Shown here piece after piece: positions 1-8,243 of a stretch of 64,000 nt of DNA. A program made the position numbers and the translations under genes. This DNA is from Lacimicrobium alkaliphilum (GTDB taxonomy: Bacteria; Pseudomonadota; Gammaproteobacteria; Enterobacterales; Alteromonadaceae): assembly GCF_001466725.1 (NCBI RefSeq), contig NZ_CP013650.1, forward strand, positions 4,314,836 through 4,378,835. Reading direction: 5' to 3'. Within the stretch, counting starts at the first letter, position 1. Each line of letters starts with the position of its first letter. The notes under the pieces were generated by a model. That model saw only the letters and a list, made by a program, of their open reading frames with translations, did no database searches and had not been told where the DNA came from.

Positions 1-37
1 CAACACAGGCTCGGGTGTGGGCGATGGCGATAGACAT
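1..37 (-). CDS. yifB: YifB/ComM-family Mg-chelatase-like AAA+ ATPase, N-terminus only
   Basis: The reverse strand opens with ATG at 37 and gives MSIAIAHTRACV before the window ends. This matches the start of the YifB/ComM family (E. coli MSLSIVHTRAALGV, from memory). An AGGAAG ribosome-binding site lies just upstream at about 42-47. Position supports the call: in E. coli yifB sits beside and divergent from ilvL-ilvGMEDA, and the same ilv operon starts 1 kb away here. ComM homologues are hexameric helicases involved in branch migration during natural transformation. Only 12 residues are visible, so the assignment rests on this short match plus synteny. Confidence 0.75.
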   Translation of the reverse strand, partial: MSIAIAHTRACV

Positions 38-82
38 AACTGCTTCCTTTCAAATCCTCTCCCTTAGTTATAGCAACCTTTA

Positions 83-132
83 GGGCATGTTGATCTTTGC
101 TGGATATTTTTGCAGCAAAGATCAACATGCCC
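83..132. terminator. Perfect 20-bp inverted repeat between the TRIC gene and yifB
   Basis: Arms at 83-102 and 113-132 are exact reverse complements (GGGCATGTTGATC... / ...GATCAACATGCCC) around a 10-nt T-rich loop. It lies just after the stop of the upstream minus-strand gene, where a transcription terminator is expected. There is no long T-tract on the minus-strand exit side, so it could instead be a dispersed palindromic repeat acting as an mRNA 3'-end stabiliser. Confidence 0.6.
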
Positions 133-139
133 CAGGTTT

Positions 140-754
140 TTAATGGCTGCCTTTAAACACAGGCAACTGCCAATGCCAGTATATGGCGGCGAGCCGCAGT
201 GCCAGGGTACCCAATAACCCCGAGAGCATGGCCATGCTGGCGCTGGTATCTACCAAGGTGCAAAGCACATACAGCATGCCGCCAAAAATACAGGTGGTGG
301 CATAGAGCTCGCCCTTGAGCACCAGGGGGATTTCGCGGCAGATCACATCCCGGATCAAACCACCAAAGACCGCTGTCATGGTGCCCATAACGATGGCGAT
401 AAAGGGGCCGGTGCCATAATTTAAGGCCTTTTGTAGCCCCATCACATTAAAAAACGCCAGCCCCAGTGCGTCGGCTACCAGCAGGATCTGATAAGGGAAT
501 TTATGGGTGATGCGCAGCCAGACAATAGTGATAAAGGCGGCCAGAAGAATGGCGTACAGAAAATCCGGTTGCTGTACCCAGAACACCGGCAAATCCAGAA
601 TCATATCTCTTAAGGTGCCGCCGCCAATAGCGGTGACCGATGCCAGTACCACCACGCCAAAGCCATCCATATACTTTTTATAGGCCATGAGTGTGCCGGA
701 GATGGCGAATACCGCCACGCCAAAAAGATCGATCCAGTGCAGCCATTGCGCCAT
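140..754 (-). CDS. TRIC/UPF0126-family membrane protein (YicG-like)
   Basis: A 204-residue, very hydrophobic protein with two tandem repeats of the UPF0126/TRIC fold. Each repeat carries a glycine-rich motif ending in R-D: GGGTLRD at residues 44-50 and GGLIRD at 131-136. About seven membrane segments are expected. Eukaryotic TRIC proteins and their bacterial relatives form trimeric K+-permeable channels; some bacterial UPF0126 proteins have also been linked to glycine transport, so substrate is uncertain. The full length agrees with the usual 200-210 residues. It is monocistronic, divergent from the ilv operon, and followed by a strong palindrome. Confidence 0.85.
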   Translation of the reverse strand: MAQWLHWIDLFGVAVFAISGTLMAYKKYMDGFGVVVLASVTAIGGGTLRDMILDLPVFWVQQPDFLYAILLAAFITIVWLRITHKFPYQILLVADALGLAFFNVMGLQKALNYGTGPFIAIVMGTMTAVFGGLIRDVICREIPLVLKGELYATTCIFGGMLYVLCTLVDTSASMAMLSGLLGTLALRLAAIYWHWQLPVFKGSH

Positions 755-885
755 CGTTGTTATCCGGTACCCGCTCTGTTGATGCCTGATACTCTAATAG
801 CAATAGTAAAAATAACAACAGCTTTTCCATTGTGCTGACAGGGTCGTTTGCCGATACAAAATAGTGGAATTATCCTAAAGCGGGC

Positions 886-909
886 ATCCTAATAACGGCT
901 TATTAGGAT
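886..909. promoter_or_regulatory. 10-bp perfect dyad upstream of the ilv leader
   Basis: ATCCTAATAA and TTATTAGGAT flank a CGGC spacer. A further TATCCTAA half-copy lies at 871-878. No T-tract follows, so a terminator is unlikely. The site lies between two divergent promoters and about 110 bp before the ilv leader peptide, so an operator for a regulator of ilv or of the TRIC gene is plausible. No regulator is identified. Confidence 0.4.
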
Positions 910-938
910 AGCTGTAACTAAAGTTATAAAACTAATGC

Positions 939-968
939 TTGATCTGCCCTTTTACACCGTGGTATTTC
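939..968 (+). promoter_or_regulatory. Possible sigma-70 promoter of the ilv operon
   Basis: TTGATC at 939-944 and TATTTC at 963-968 are separated by 18 bp, and the predicted start near 975 is about 40 nt before the leader peptide ATG. The -10 is a poor match, so this is a weak prediction supported mainly by its position. Confidence 0.3.
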
Positions 969-1015
969 TAATAGGCAGTGACGTAACTTGATTAAATTAG
1001 GGCAAAAGCCTTTTT

Positions 1016-1099
1016 ATGAACCAATTCGCAAACCTTCTTCTTACAGTGGTACTGGTCGTGGTGATTATTCCATCTCCGCGGGGGAAGCGTTTGGCCTGA
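1016..1099 (+). CDS. ilvL: ilv operon leader peptide
   Basis: A 27-codon frame starts at ATG 1016. Its middle reads LLLTVVLVVVII: three Leu, then five Val with another Leu, then two Ile. This is the regulatory run expected of an IlvL attenuation peptide that senses charged Leu, Val and Ile tRNAs. It is followed 22 nt after its stop by a rho-independent terminator and then by ilvG. No strong Shine-Dalgarno sequence is visible. The peptide itself has no expected function after synthesis. It is too short for most gene callers, but the composition and position make it convincing. Confidence 0.88.
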   Translation: MNQFANLLLTVVLVVVIIPSPRGKRLA

Positions 1100-1120
1100 A
1101 TTAAGTCCAGATTCAAAAAA

Positions 1121-1150
1121 ACCCCGCACGAAAGTCCGGGGTTTTTTTTT
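1121..1150 (+). terminator. ilv attenuator terminator
   Basis: ACCCCG...CGGGGT arms with one internal C/C mismatch close on a GAAA loop and are followed by nine T residues (1142-1150). It lies between the Leu/Val/Ile-rich leader peptide and ilvG. By analogy with enterobacterial ilvGMEDA, ribosome stalling in the leader would favour an alternative fold and let transcription continue into the operon. Confidence 0.88.
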
Positions 1151-1197
1151 GCCTGAATATCAGGCAAACCGGCAACTAAACTAACAGAGACAAGAAC

Positions 1198-2853
1198 ATG
1201 ACAGGCGCACAGGCAATCTTAAAATCCTTAATCCGGCATGGGGCTGACCGGGTGTTCGGCTACCCGGGCGGCGCTATTATGCCTCTTTATGATGCTTTGC
1301 TGGACTCGCCCGTACGCCATTATCTCTGTCGTCATGAACAGGGGGCGGCTTTTGCCGCCATAGGTTATGCCCGGGCTACCAACAAGGTGGGCGTGTGTAT
1401 CGCTACTTCAGGTCCCGGTGCCACCAACCTGCTTACCAGCCTGGCCGATGCCAAGCTAGACTCGGTGCCTCTGGTAGTGATCACCGGCCAGGTGGCCCGC
1501 ACGGCTATGGGTTCCGATGCGTTTCAGGAAGTGGATGTGCTGGGTTTAAGCCTGAGCATCTGTAAGCACAGTATGCAGGTCATGGAGCCTGCAGACTTGC
1601 AGCCGATGCTCAGCCGCGCTTTTGCCATCGCCAAAGACGGACGCCCGGGGCCAGTGTTGGTGGATATCCCAAAGGATATACAAATGGGTTTTGTGCCTGA
1701 AGATTGCCCGCAACAGAGCGAGGAGCATCCGTTACCACAGGCCGATACCGCCGCTATTCAACGGGCCAGCCAGTTGCTGGAGCAGAGTCAGCGCCCTGTT
1801 ATTTATATCGGCGGTGGTGTGGGGATGGCGGATGCAGTGCCGCAGTTACGGGATTTTATTGGTCGTACTGACTTACCCCAGGTGAGTACCTTAAAGGGGC
1901 TGGGCAGTGCGGATCATCAGCACCCCCTTTATCTGGGTATGCTGGGGATGCATGGGCTGGCAGCAGCAAACCTTACGGTGCAACAATCGGATCTGTTGTT
2001 AATCATCGGCGCCCGGCTCGATGACAGGGTTACCGGCAAGCTGGACGAGTTTGCGCCACAGGCGAAGATCATCCATCTGGATATTGACCCGGCAGAGATC
2101 CACAAACGCCGTCACGCCGATGTCAGTGTGCTCGGTGATCTGAAGCAGATTCTGCCTGCTCTTGAATGCCAGAGCCGAAAATCAGACTGGCTTGAGCAGG
2201 TGCAAAAGCTTAAACGGCAAAAAGCAGCCCGTTATGCAAAGCATCAGTCTGGAAAGGATGTTGATGCGCCGGCACTGCTGCGCAGCTTAAGTGATCTCAG
2301 CGCAGAGGATGCCATTGTCAGTTGTGATGTGGGTCAGCACCAGATGTGGGTGGCCCAGCATATGCGGTTTTCTCACCCGACCCGCCACTTAAGCAGCGGC
2401 GGTCTGGGCACCATGGGTTTTGGCTTGCCGGCCGCCATTGGTGCGCAGGTTGCCGAGCCGGATAAACAGGTGATTGCAGTCTGTGGTGATGGTTCCTTTA
2501 TGATGAATGTGCAGGAGCTGGGTACCCTGCGCCGCTACCAGATGCCGGTAAAAATACTGATTCTGGACAACCAGCGTCTGGGCATGGTTAAGCAGTGGCA
2601 GGAATTGTTTCATCAGGAGCGTTACAGCGAGACCGACCTGTCTGACAACCCACCGTTCAGCAAACTGGCTGAAGCCTTCGGTATTGCCAGTAGCGAGATC
2701 ACAGATGCCGGTGAAGTGCCCCAGGCGCTTAAAACCATGCTTGAACACCCCGGGCCCTATCTGTTGCATGTGCGCCTGGACCATAAGGCCAATGTCTGGC
2801 CAATCGTACCGCCGAATACCGCCAATCATAAAATGTGGGAGCAAGCCCGATGA
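1198..2853 (+). CDS. ilvG: Acetolactate synthase large subunit (AHAS II type)
   Basis: This 551-residue ThDP enzyme condenses pyruvate with pyruvate or 2-oxobutyrate, the first common step of Val/Leu/Ile synthesis. The N-terminal ThDP-enzyme domain carries the catalytic glutamate in RHEQGA (E47). A central FAD-associated domain follows, then a C-terminal ThDP/Mg-binding domain with GDGSF...N near residues 428-450. The frame is intact along its whole length, unlike the frameshifted ilvG of E. coli K-12. It is the first structural gene after the attenuator and overlaps ilvM by four bases (ATGA), which suggests translational coupling with its regulatory subunit. Confidence 0.97.
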   Translation: MTGAQAILKSLIRHGADRVFGYPGGAIMPLYDALLDSPVRHYLCRHEQGAAFAAIGYARATNKVGVCIATSGPGATNLLTSLADAKLDSVPLVVITGQVARTAMGSDAFQEVDVLGLSLSICKHSMQVMEPADLQPMLSRAFAIAKDGRPGPVLVDIPKDIQMGFVPEDCPQQSEEHPLPQADTAAIQRASQLLEQSQRPVIYIGGGVGMADAVPQLRDFIGRTDLPQVSTLKGLGSADHQHPLYLGMLGMHGLAAANLTVQQSDLLLIIGARLDDRVTGKLDEFAPQAKIIHLDIDPAEIHKRRHADVSVLGDLKQILPALECQSRKSDWLEQVQKLKRQKAARYAKHQSGKDVDAPALLRSLSDLSAEDAIVSCDVGQHQMWVAQHMRFSHPTRHLSSGGLGTMGFGLPAAIGAQVAEPDKQVIAVCGDGSFMMNVQELGTLRRYQMPVKILILDNQRLGMVKQWQELFHQERYSETDLSDNPPFSKLAEAFGIASSEITDAGEVPQALKTMLEHPGPYLLHVRLDHKANVWPIVPPNTANHKMWEQAR

Positions 2854-3092
2854 CCTACGACCTGGAATTACTCTTATCTGATCAGCCTGCTGCGTTAGAG
2901 CGGGTGTTACAAACTGCTCGCTACCGTGGCTTTAAAGTCCGCCAGTTGCAGATGCACCAGCGTGGTTCAGGTTTACAGTTGTCGATGCAGGTATCCGGCC
3001 CACAACCCATTAACATACTGACGACCCAGCTACATAAGTTGTATGATCTGGCCTCACTGAATATTGAGCAAACATTGCCGCAAACGGCATAA
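2850..3092 (+). CDS. ilvM: Acetolactate synthase II small subunit
   Basis: An 80-residue protein starting [12 protein letters not shown], with a single ACT-like domain (pattern of short hydrophobic strands and GFKVRQLQM). It stabilises and activates the IlvG catalytic subunit. I chose ATG 2850 because it overlaps the ilvG stop in ATGA; an in-frame start 15 bases earlier has no better support. Its short length is typical of IlvM rather than the longer IlvN/IlvH subunits. Confidence 0.92.
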   Translation: MTYDLELLLSDQPAALERVLQTARYRGFKVRQLQMHQRGSGLQLSMQVSGPQPINILTTQLHKLYDLASLNIEQTLPQTA

Positions 3093-3104
3093 CAAGGAAC
3101 TATC

Positions 3105-4034
3105 ATGGCTAAGAAACAAGCTGAGTTTATCTGGTTTAACGGTAATATCCTGCCCTGGCAGGAGGCACAGGTACATGTGATGACCCATGCCATCCATTAT
3201 GGATCGTCAGTCTTTGAAGGCGTTCGCGCCTATCATACCCCCCACAAGGGCACCTGTATCTTCCGTCTGCAGGAGCATACTCAGCGCTTGCTGGATTCGG
3301 CAAAAATCTATCGTATGACCATTCCTTATACCGCCGAACAGATCGATCAGGCCACCAAGGACATCATCAAAAAGAATAAGCTTAAGTCAGCCTATATCCG
3401 CCCTATCGCCTTTTATGGCGATATTGGTATGGGCCTGCAGGTGCCTTTCGGTCAGGAAACGGAAATGGTGATCGCCGCCTTTGAATGGGGCGCTTATCTG
3501 GGCGAGGAAGGCTTACAAAATGGTGTGGACGCCGGTATCACGTCCTGGAACCGTCTGGCCGCCAATACTATGCCCACTGGTGCTAAAGCCGGTGGTAATT
3601 ACCTGTCATCGCAACTGATTTCAATGGAAGCCAGACGCCACGGCTATCAGGAAGGGATTGCGCTGGATATCAATGGCTATCTCAGTGAAGGCGCCGGTGA
3701 AAACCTGTTTATTATCCGTAACGGTATTATCTCTACACCGCCAAGAACCGCAGCCATTCTGCCCGGCATCACCAGAGACACCGTCATTACGCTGCTGGCA
3801 GAGATGGGCTACACCGTGCGTGAAGAAAATATCCCCCGTGAGGCGCTGTACCTGGCCGATGAGATCCTGATGTGCGGTACCGCCGCAGAGGTAACACCGG
3901 TGCGCAGTGTCGACGGTATCAAGGTCGGTAACGGTGCCCGCGGACCAATCACCGAGAAAGTCCAGTCGGCTTTCTTCGGATTGTTTGATGGCACCACAGA
4001 AGATAAATGGGGCTGGCTGACGCCGGTCGAATAA
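3105..4034 (+). CDS. ilvE: Branched-chain amino-acid aminotransferase
   Basis: A 309-residue fold-type IV PLP aminotransferase that makes Val, Leu and Ile from their 2-oxo acids. The PLP lysine is K161 in PTGAKAGGNY, and the family motif E-G-A-G-E-N appears in LSEGAGENLF. HYGSSVFEGVRAY near residues 31-43 is the substrate-side loop of BCAT enzymes. It begins 12 bp after ilvM, with an AAGGAAC ribosome-binding site ahead of ATG. The length equals the E. coli enzyme. Confidence 0.97.
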   Translation: MAKKQAEFIWFNGNILPWQEAQVHVMTHAIHYGSSVFEGVRAYHTPHKGTCIFRLQEHTQRLLDSAKIYRMTIPYTAEQIDQATKDIIKKNKLKSAYIRPIAFYGDIGMGLQVPFGQETEMVIAAFEWGAYLGEEGLQNGVDAGITSWNRLAANTMPTGAKAGGNYLSSQLISMEARRHGYQEGIALDINGYLSEGAGENLFIIRNGIISTPPRTAAILPGITRDTVITLLAEMGYTVREENIPREALYLADEILMCGTAAEVTPVRSVDGIKVGNGARGPITEKVQSAFFGLFDGTTEDKWGWLTPVE

Positions 4035-4056
4035 GTTGTTTCCGGCTGTTAGTCTT

Positions 4057-4086
4057 AGCCCGGATGTAGCGAAGCGAAATCCGGGA
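4057..4086. repeat. REP-like palindromic element, copy 1
   Basis: TAGCCCGGATG...AATCCGGGA: 7-bp arms CCCGGAT/ATCCGGG at 4059-4065 and 4079-4085 around a GCGAAGCG-containing centre. A variant of the same unit lies at 42439-42470. It sits in the 124-bp gap between ilvE and ilvD, inside the operon. The family is very common between genes in gammaproteobacteria, as I recall it, and is usually linked to RAYT-type spread. Confidence 0.75.
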
Positions 4087-4158
4087 TCCGATCTGCCGGT
4101 GCGAAACACAGATTAGCTGAAGACTGATCTTCAGTGACAGCAATATAAGGGTTAAACA

Positions 4159-6012
4159 ATGCCAAAATTACGTTCAGCGACCACCACTCAGGGCAGAAAT
4201 ATGGCCGGCGCCCGTGCGCTGTGGCGGGCCACAGGAATGACCGAAGCGGATTTTGGCAAGCCCATTATTGCAGTCGCCAACTCTTTTACCCAGTTTGTAC
4301 CCGGTCATGTGCACCTTAAAGATATGGGCCAGCTGGTGGCCCGCAGTATCGAAGCCGCCGGTGGTGTAGCCAAGGAATTTAATACCATTGCCGTAGATGA
4401 CGGTATTGCTATGGGTCACTCTGGCATGTTGTACAGCCTGCCATCGCGGGAGATTATTGCCGACTCGGTGGAGTATATGGTCAATGCCCATTGCGCCGAT
4501 GCGCTGGTATGTATCTCCAACTGCGACAAGATCACCCCGGGCATGCTGATGGCGGCGCTGCGGCTGAATATTCCGGTGGTATTCGTCTCCGGCGGGCCGA
4601 TGGAGGCGGGTAAAACCAAGCTCTCCGATCAGATTATCGCCCTGGATCTGGTGGATGCCATGGTCGCCGCCGCAGATGACAAGGTCAGCGACGAAGACAG
4701 CGACGCCATTGAGCGCTCCGCCTGCCCCACCTGTGGTTCCTGCTCAGGCATGTTTACTGCTAATTCGATGAACTGTCTGACCGAGGCGCTGGGCTTGTCT
4801 TTGCCCGGCAATGGTTCGATGCTGGCCACCCATGCCGATCGGGAAAAGCTGTTTATTCAGGCCGGTGAGGTGGCGGTGGATCTGTGTAAACGCTACTACC
4901 AACAAAATGACGAAACGGCACTGCCGCGTAATATCGCAGGTCGTGCGGCTTTTGAAAATGCCATGAGCCTGGATATCACTATGGGTGGCTCATCCAATAC
5001 CATTTTGCACCTGCTGGCGGCAGCACAGGAAGCCGAGCTGGACTTCACCTGTGCCGATATTGACCGCTTGTCGCGCAAGATACCCCATTTGTGCAAAGTG
5101 GCCCCGGCCACCCCCCAATATCATATGGAAGATGTACACCGTGCCGGTGGCGTAATCGGTATTCTGGCGGAGCTGGAACGTGGAGGACTACTGCAGGGGG
5201 ATGCGCCCCATGTACTGGGTAAGACCATCGGTGAGGTGATAGCCGAATGGGATGTGATGAATACTGAAAATGAACCGGCCAGAGAATTTTATCGTGCCGG
5301 GCCTGCCGGTATCCGCACCACTAAAGCCTTCAGTCAGAGCTGTCGCTACCCGAGTCTGGATACCGATCGCGAGAACGGGTGTATCCGTAATATGGAACAT
5401 GCCTTCAGTCAGGAAGGTGGTCTGGCGGTACTGTACGGCAATCTGGCCGAAGACGGTTGTATTGTAAAAACCGCCGGTGTGGATGAAAGTATTCATAAAT
5501 TTACCGGTCCGGCCCGTATTTTTGAAAGTCAGGACGCCGCCGTTGCCGGTATCCTTAATAACGAAGTGCAGCCCGGTGAAGTAGTGATTATCCGTTACGA
5601 AGGGCCTAAAGGGGGCCCTGGTATGCAGGAAATGCTCTACCCCACTTCTTACCTGAAATCAAAAGGTCTGGGTAAAGCCTGTGCGCTGATAACCGACGGG
5701 CGTTTTTCCGGCGGAACCTCGGGACTGTCCATTGGCCATGTGTCACCGGAAGCCGCCGCCGGCGGTAATATTGCCCTGGTTGAGCCCGGCGATCAGATTG
5801 CCATTGATATTCCTAATCGGCGCATTGAGCTATTGATCAACGCTGAGGAGCTGGCAAAACGACGCAGTGATATGGACGCTTCCGATAAACCCTGGCAACC
5901 GGCCGATCGTGAACGCCATGTATCCCTGGCGCTGAAAGCATACGCCTTGCTGGCGACCAGTGCCGACAAAGGCGCGGTGCGCAATAAAGCCTTGCTGGAG
6001 GGGCAGCAATAA
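4159..6012 (+). CDS. ilvD: Dihydroxy-acid dehydratase
   Basis: This 617-residue Fe-S enzyme dehydrates 2,3-dihydroxy-isovalerate and -methylvalerate in Val/Ile synthesis. Cluster and metal residues are in place: C122 with D123 and K124 in [11 protein letters not shown], and C195 in [18 protein letters not shown]. The C-terminal motif [10 protein letters not shown] is also present. Length matches the E. coli enzyme (616). It starts 124 bp after ilvE, separated by a REP-like element that may change mRNA levels within the operon, and its TAA overlaps the ilvA ATG by one base. Confidence 0.98.
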   Translation: MPKLRSATTTQGRNMAGARALWRATGMTEADFGKPIIAVANSFTQFVPGHVHLKDMGQLVARSIEAAGGVAKEFNTIAVDDGIAMGHSGMLYSLPSREIIADSVEYMVNAHCADALVCISNCDKITPGMLMAALRLNIPVVFVSGGPMEAGKTKLSDQIIALDLVDAMVAAADDKVSDEDSDAIERSACPTCGSCSGMFTANSMNCLTEALGLSLPGNGSMLATHADREKLFIQAGEVAVDLCKRYYQQNDETALPRNIAGRAAFENAMSLDITMGGSSNTILHLLAAAQEAELDFTCADIDRLSRKIPHLCKVAPATPQYHMEDVHRAGGVIGILAELERGGLLQGDAPHVLGKTIGEVIAEWDVMNTENEPAREFYRAGPAGIRTTKAFSQSCRYPSLDTDRENGCIRNMEHAFSQEGGLAVLYGNLAEDGCIVKTAGVDESIHKFTGPARIFESQDAAVAGILNNEVQPGEVVIIRYEGPKGGPGMQEMLYPTSYLKSKGLGKACALITDGRFSGGTSGLSIGHVSPEAAAGGNIALVEPGDQIAIDIPNRRIELLINAEELAKRRSDMDASDKPWQPADRERHVSLALKAYALLATSADKGAVRNKALLEGQQ

Positions 6013-7559
6013 TGGTTGCAGAGGCAGATTATCTGAAGAAAATCCTGCTTTCACCCGTTTATGACGTAGCAGTGCAAAGCGACCTGGTACGGCTGGATAA
6101 ACTCTCGGCGGCGTTGGGCAATGATATCTGGCTCAAGCGCGAAGACCAGCAGCCGGTAAAATCCTTTAAACTGCGCGGCGCGTATAACAGGCTCTGCCAG
6201 TTAACCCCGGAGCAGACTGCGGCCGGGGTGATTGCTGCATCGGCAGGCAACCATGCCCAGGGTGTGGCGTATTCGGCCAGAATCAAGCAGATGAAAGCTG
6301 TGATTGTGATGCCCGAGACCACCCCGGAGATCAAAGTCGAGGCGGTGCGCACCTTTGGTGGTGAATACGCCGAAGTGGTGCTGCATGGCACCAGCTTTGA
6401 TGCTGCCAGCAACCATGCGCGGGAACTGGCGGACAAGCACGGTTATACTTTTGTACCGCCTTTCGATGATCCTGATGTGATTGCCGGGCAGGGCACTATT
6501 GGCCGCGAACTACTGGAGCAGAATCCACATCTGGATACTCTGTTTATCGCCGTAGGTGGCGGTGGGCTGGCCGCCGGTATCGGCGTGTACCTCAAGCAAC
6601 TCAGGCCCGACTTAAAAATCGTGGCGGTAGAATCGGAAGAATCCGCCTGCCTTAAGGCGGCCATGGAAAAAGGCGAGCCCGTGGATCTGCCCTCAGTGGG
6701 CATCTTTGCCGACGGGGTGGCGGTCAAACGGATCGGCACCGAACCCTTTCGTTTGTGCCAGCAGTATGTGGATGAGGTCATCACCGTTTCCAGCGATGAG
6801 ATCTGCGCGGCGATTAAAGATATTTTCGACGATACCCGGGTCATCGCCGAGCCCGCCGGTGCCTTATCGGTGGCCGGTATTCGTAAGTATGTGCGTGAAA
6901 ATGGTACTCAGGGCCATAAAATCGGCGGTATTCTCTGTGGCGCCAATATTAATTTTCATACTCTGCGTTATGTCTCTGAGCGCTGCGAACTGGGTGAGCA
7001 GAAAGAAGTGGTATTTGCCGCCAAAATTCCCGAGCGGGCGGGGGCCTTCCGGCATTTCTGTGAGCTCTTAGGCGGCCGTGCCATCACCGAATTTAACTAC
7101 CGTTTTGCCAGCAATAAAGAGGCGCATATTTTTGTCGGCCTTAAGCTTCGTCAGGGCCGAGAGGAATTTAAGGCCATTGCCGATAGCCTGAACAACGCAG
7201 GCTATCAGCTGTTTGATCTGTCAGATAACGAGATGGCCAAGCTGCATGTACGGTATATGGTGGGCGGCAGGCCACCTAAGCTGCTCAACGAACATATCTT
7301 TTCTTTTGAGTTTCCCGAGCACCCGGGCGCGCTCATGAAGTTTCTGGACACTCTCGGCGAGCGCTGGAACATTACCCTGTTCCACTATCGTAATCATGGT
7401 GCCGCCGAAGGGCTGGTACTGGCGGGTTTTGATATCCCTGCCAACTCAAGAGAAGACTTTGACCAGCATGTAAAGCAACTGGGCTATCAGTTCGAAGAGC
7501 AAACCAGCAACCCCGCCTACCGCTTCTTTTTATCGGATTTAAATGGAGTGTTTGATTAA
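6012..7559 (+). CDS. ilvA: Threonine dehydratase, biosynthetic
   Basis: A 515-residue PLP enzyme that deaminates threonine to 2-oxobutyrate, the committed step to isoleucine. K53 in SFKLRGAY is the Schiff-base lysine; SAGNHAQG and GGGGLAAG bind the cofactor phosphate. The C-terminal third holds two ACT-like regulatory domains (about 325-395 and 420-505), as expected for the isoleucine-inhibited biosynthetic form. It is the last gene of ilvGMEDA; the stop is followed by a structured repeat that may also act as the operon's 3' end. Confidence 0.97.
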   Translation: MVAEADYLKKILLSPVYDVAVQSDLVRLDKLSAALGNDIWLKREDQQPVKSFKLRGAYNRLCQLTPEQTAAGVIAASAGNHAQGVAYSARIKQMKAVIVMPETTPEIKVEAVRTFGGEYAEVVLHGTSFDAASNHARELADKHGYTFVPPFDDPDVIAGQGTIGRELLEQNPHLDTLFIAVGGGGLAAGIGVYLKQLRPDLKIVAVESEESACLKAAMEKGEPVDLPSVGIFADGVAVKRIGTEPFRLCQQYVDEVITVSSDEICAAIKDIFDDTRVIAEPAGALSVAGIRKYVRENGTQGHKIGGILCGANINFHTLRYVSERCELGEQKEVVFAAKIPERAGAFRHFCELLGGRAITEFNYRFASNKEAHIFVGLKLRQGREEFKAIADSLNNAGYQLFDLSDNEMAKLHVRYMVGGRPPKLLNEHIFSFEFPEHPGALMKFLDTLGERWNITLFHYRNHGAAEGLVLAGFDIPANSREDFDQHVKQLGYQFEEQTSNPAYRFFLSDLNGVFD

Positions 7560-7579
7560 AAAAATCTATGGAGCCTCCA

Positions 7580-7682
7580 AGCTGTCGGGATGATTAATCG
7601 CAAGACGCGGTAAATCCTTCCCTGGACGCTCTTAAACCTCATCCCTGAGGTTTTAAAGCTTGCGATTAACCATCCGACAGCT
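7580..7682. repeat. Structured intergenic repeat, copy A
   Basis: Long outer arms (7580-7604 and 7659-7682, one bulge and one mismatch) enclose a conserved core GCAAGACGCGGTAAA and two small hairpins: TCC-TTCCCT-GGA at 7615-7626, and CCTCA-TCCC-TGAGG at 7637-7650, the latter extended by TTAAA/TTTAA. A second copy is at 10811-10910 with paired base changes in the stems, which shows that the fold is conserved. It follows ilvA directly and may form the 3' end of that mRNA. Confidence 0.8.
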
Positions 7683-7736
7683 CTGGTGATATCTGAATGT
7701 TTTGTAAAGGGGGGAAATGAATACGACCGTTAGCCG

Positions 7737-8231
7737 TCACTCCTTAAAACCAATACCTTTAGCGCCAACTGGAACGTATGTTTTATAAAGATTTCCCTGA
7801 GGGCCACTCATCATCTCCTCATAAAGAATGACGCCTCTATTTTTAGAATAAACGTACTTCAAAATAGGGTTTTCAGAAATCTTTTTGTCAAATATAGCGA
7901 AGTGAAAATAGCTTGCTCCATTTACAATTGTCTTTTTCTCGACTTTCAATATTACTCCGTCCTTCATATCCCATTCTGTGACCTTTTGGGAAGGCTTACT
8001 GGGAATGAAAAATATTGAAAGCACAGAAAAATCACCAATATCATCAACCTTAGTTGGAATAGCTGAGTCACCACTAATTTTTAATATATGTTTTACTCCA
8101 TCAAAGGTTGTCTCTTCAAAACTTGTGACATCACCAGCTAATGACATATATCGGTAATAATTATTAAGATCAGAACCCAAGGCATTCTTTGTCAACATAG
8201 AGAAAAACACCAAAGATAGAAATTTCCACAT
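7737..8231 (-). CDS. Secreted hypothetical protein, AT-rich
   Basis: A 164-residue protein I do not recognise. The N-terminus MWKFLSLVFFSMLTKNALGS looks like a signal peptide, so it is probably exported to the periplasm. The rest is predicted mostly beta, with no cysteines after the leader and no catalytic motif I can name. It follows recQ by 12 bp in the same direction, with GGAG in GTGAGGAGCT near the start. The DNA is clearly richer in A and T than recQ or ilvA, and the gene is not part of the usual recQ neighbourhood, so recent acquisition is likely. Confidence 0.65.
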   Translation of the reverse strand: MWKFLSLVFFSMLTKNALGSDLNNYYRYMSLAGDVTSFEETTFDGVKHILKISGDSAIPTKVDDIGDFSVLSIFFIPSKPSQKVTEWDMKDGVILKVEKKTIVNGASYFHFAIFDKKISENPILKYVYSKNRGVILYEEMMSGPQGNLYKTYVPVGAKGIGFKE

Positions 8232-8243
8232 TCAAGTAGCTCC

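Noticed and set aside
2389..2844. 151-codon frame antisense to ilvG
   Set aside because: A shadow of a highly conserved enzyme gene, with no start signal or family.
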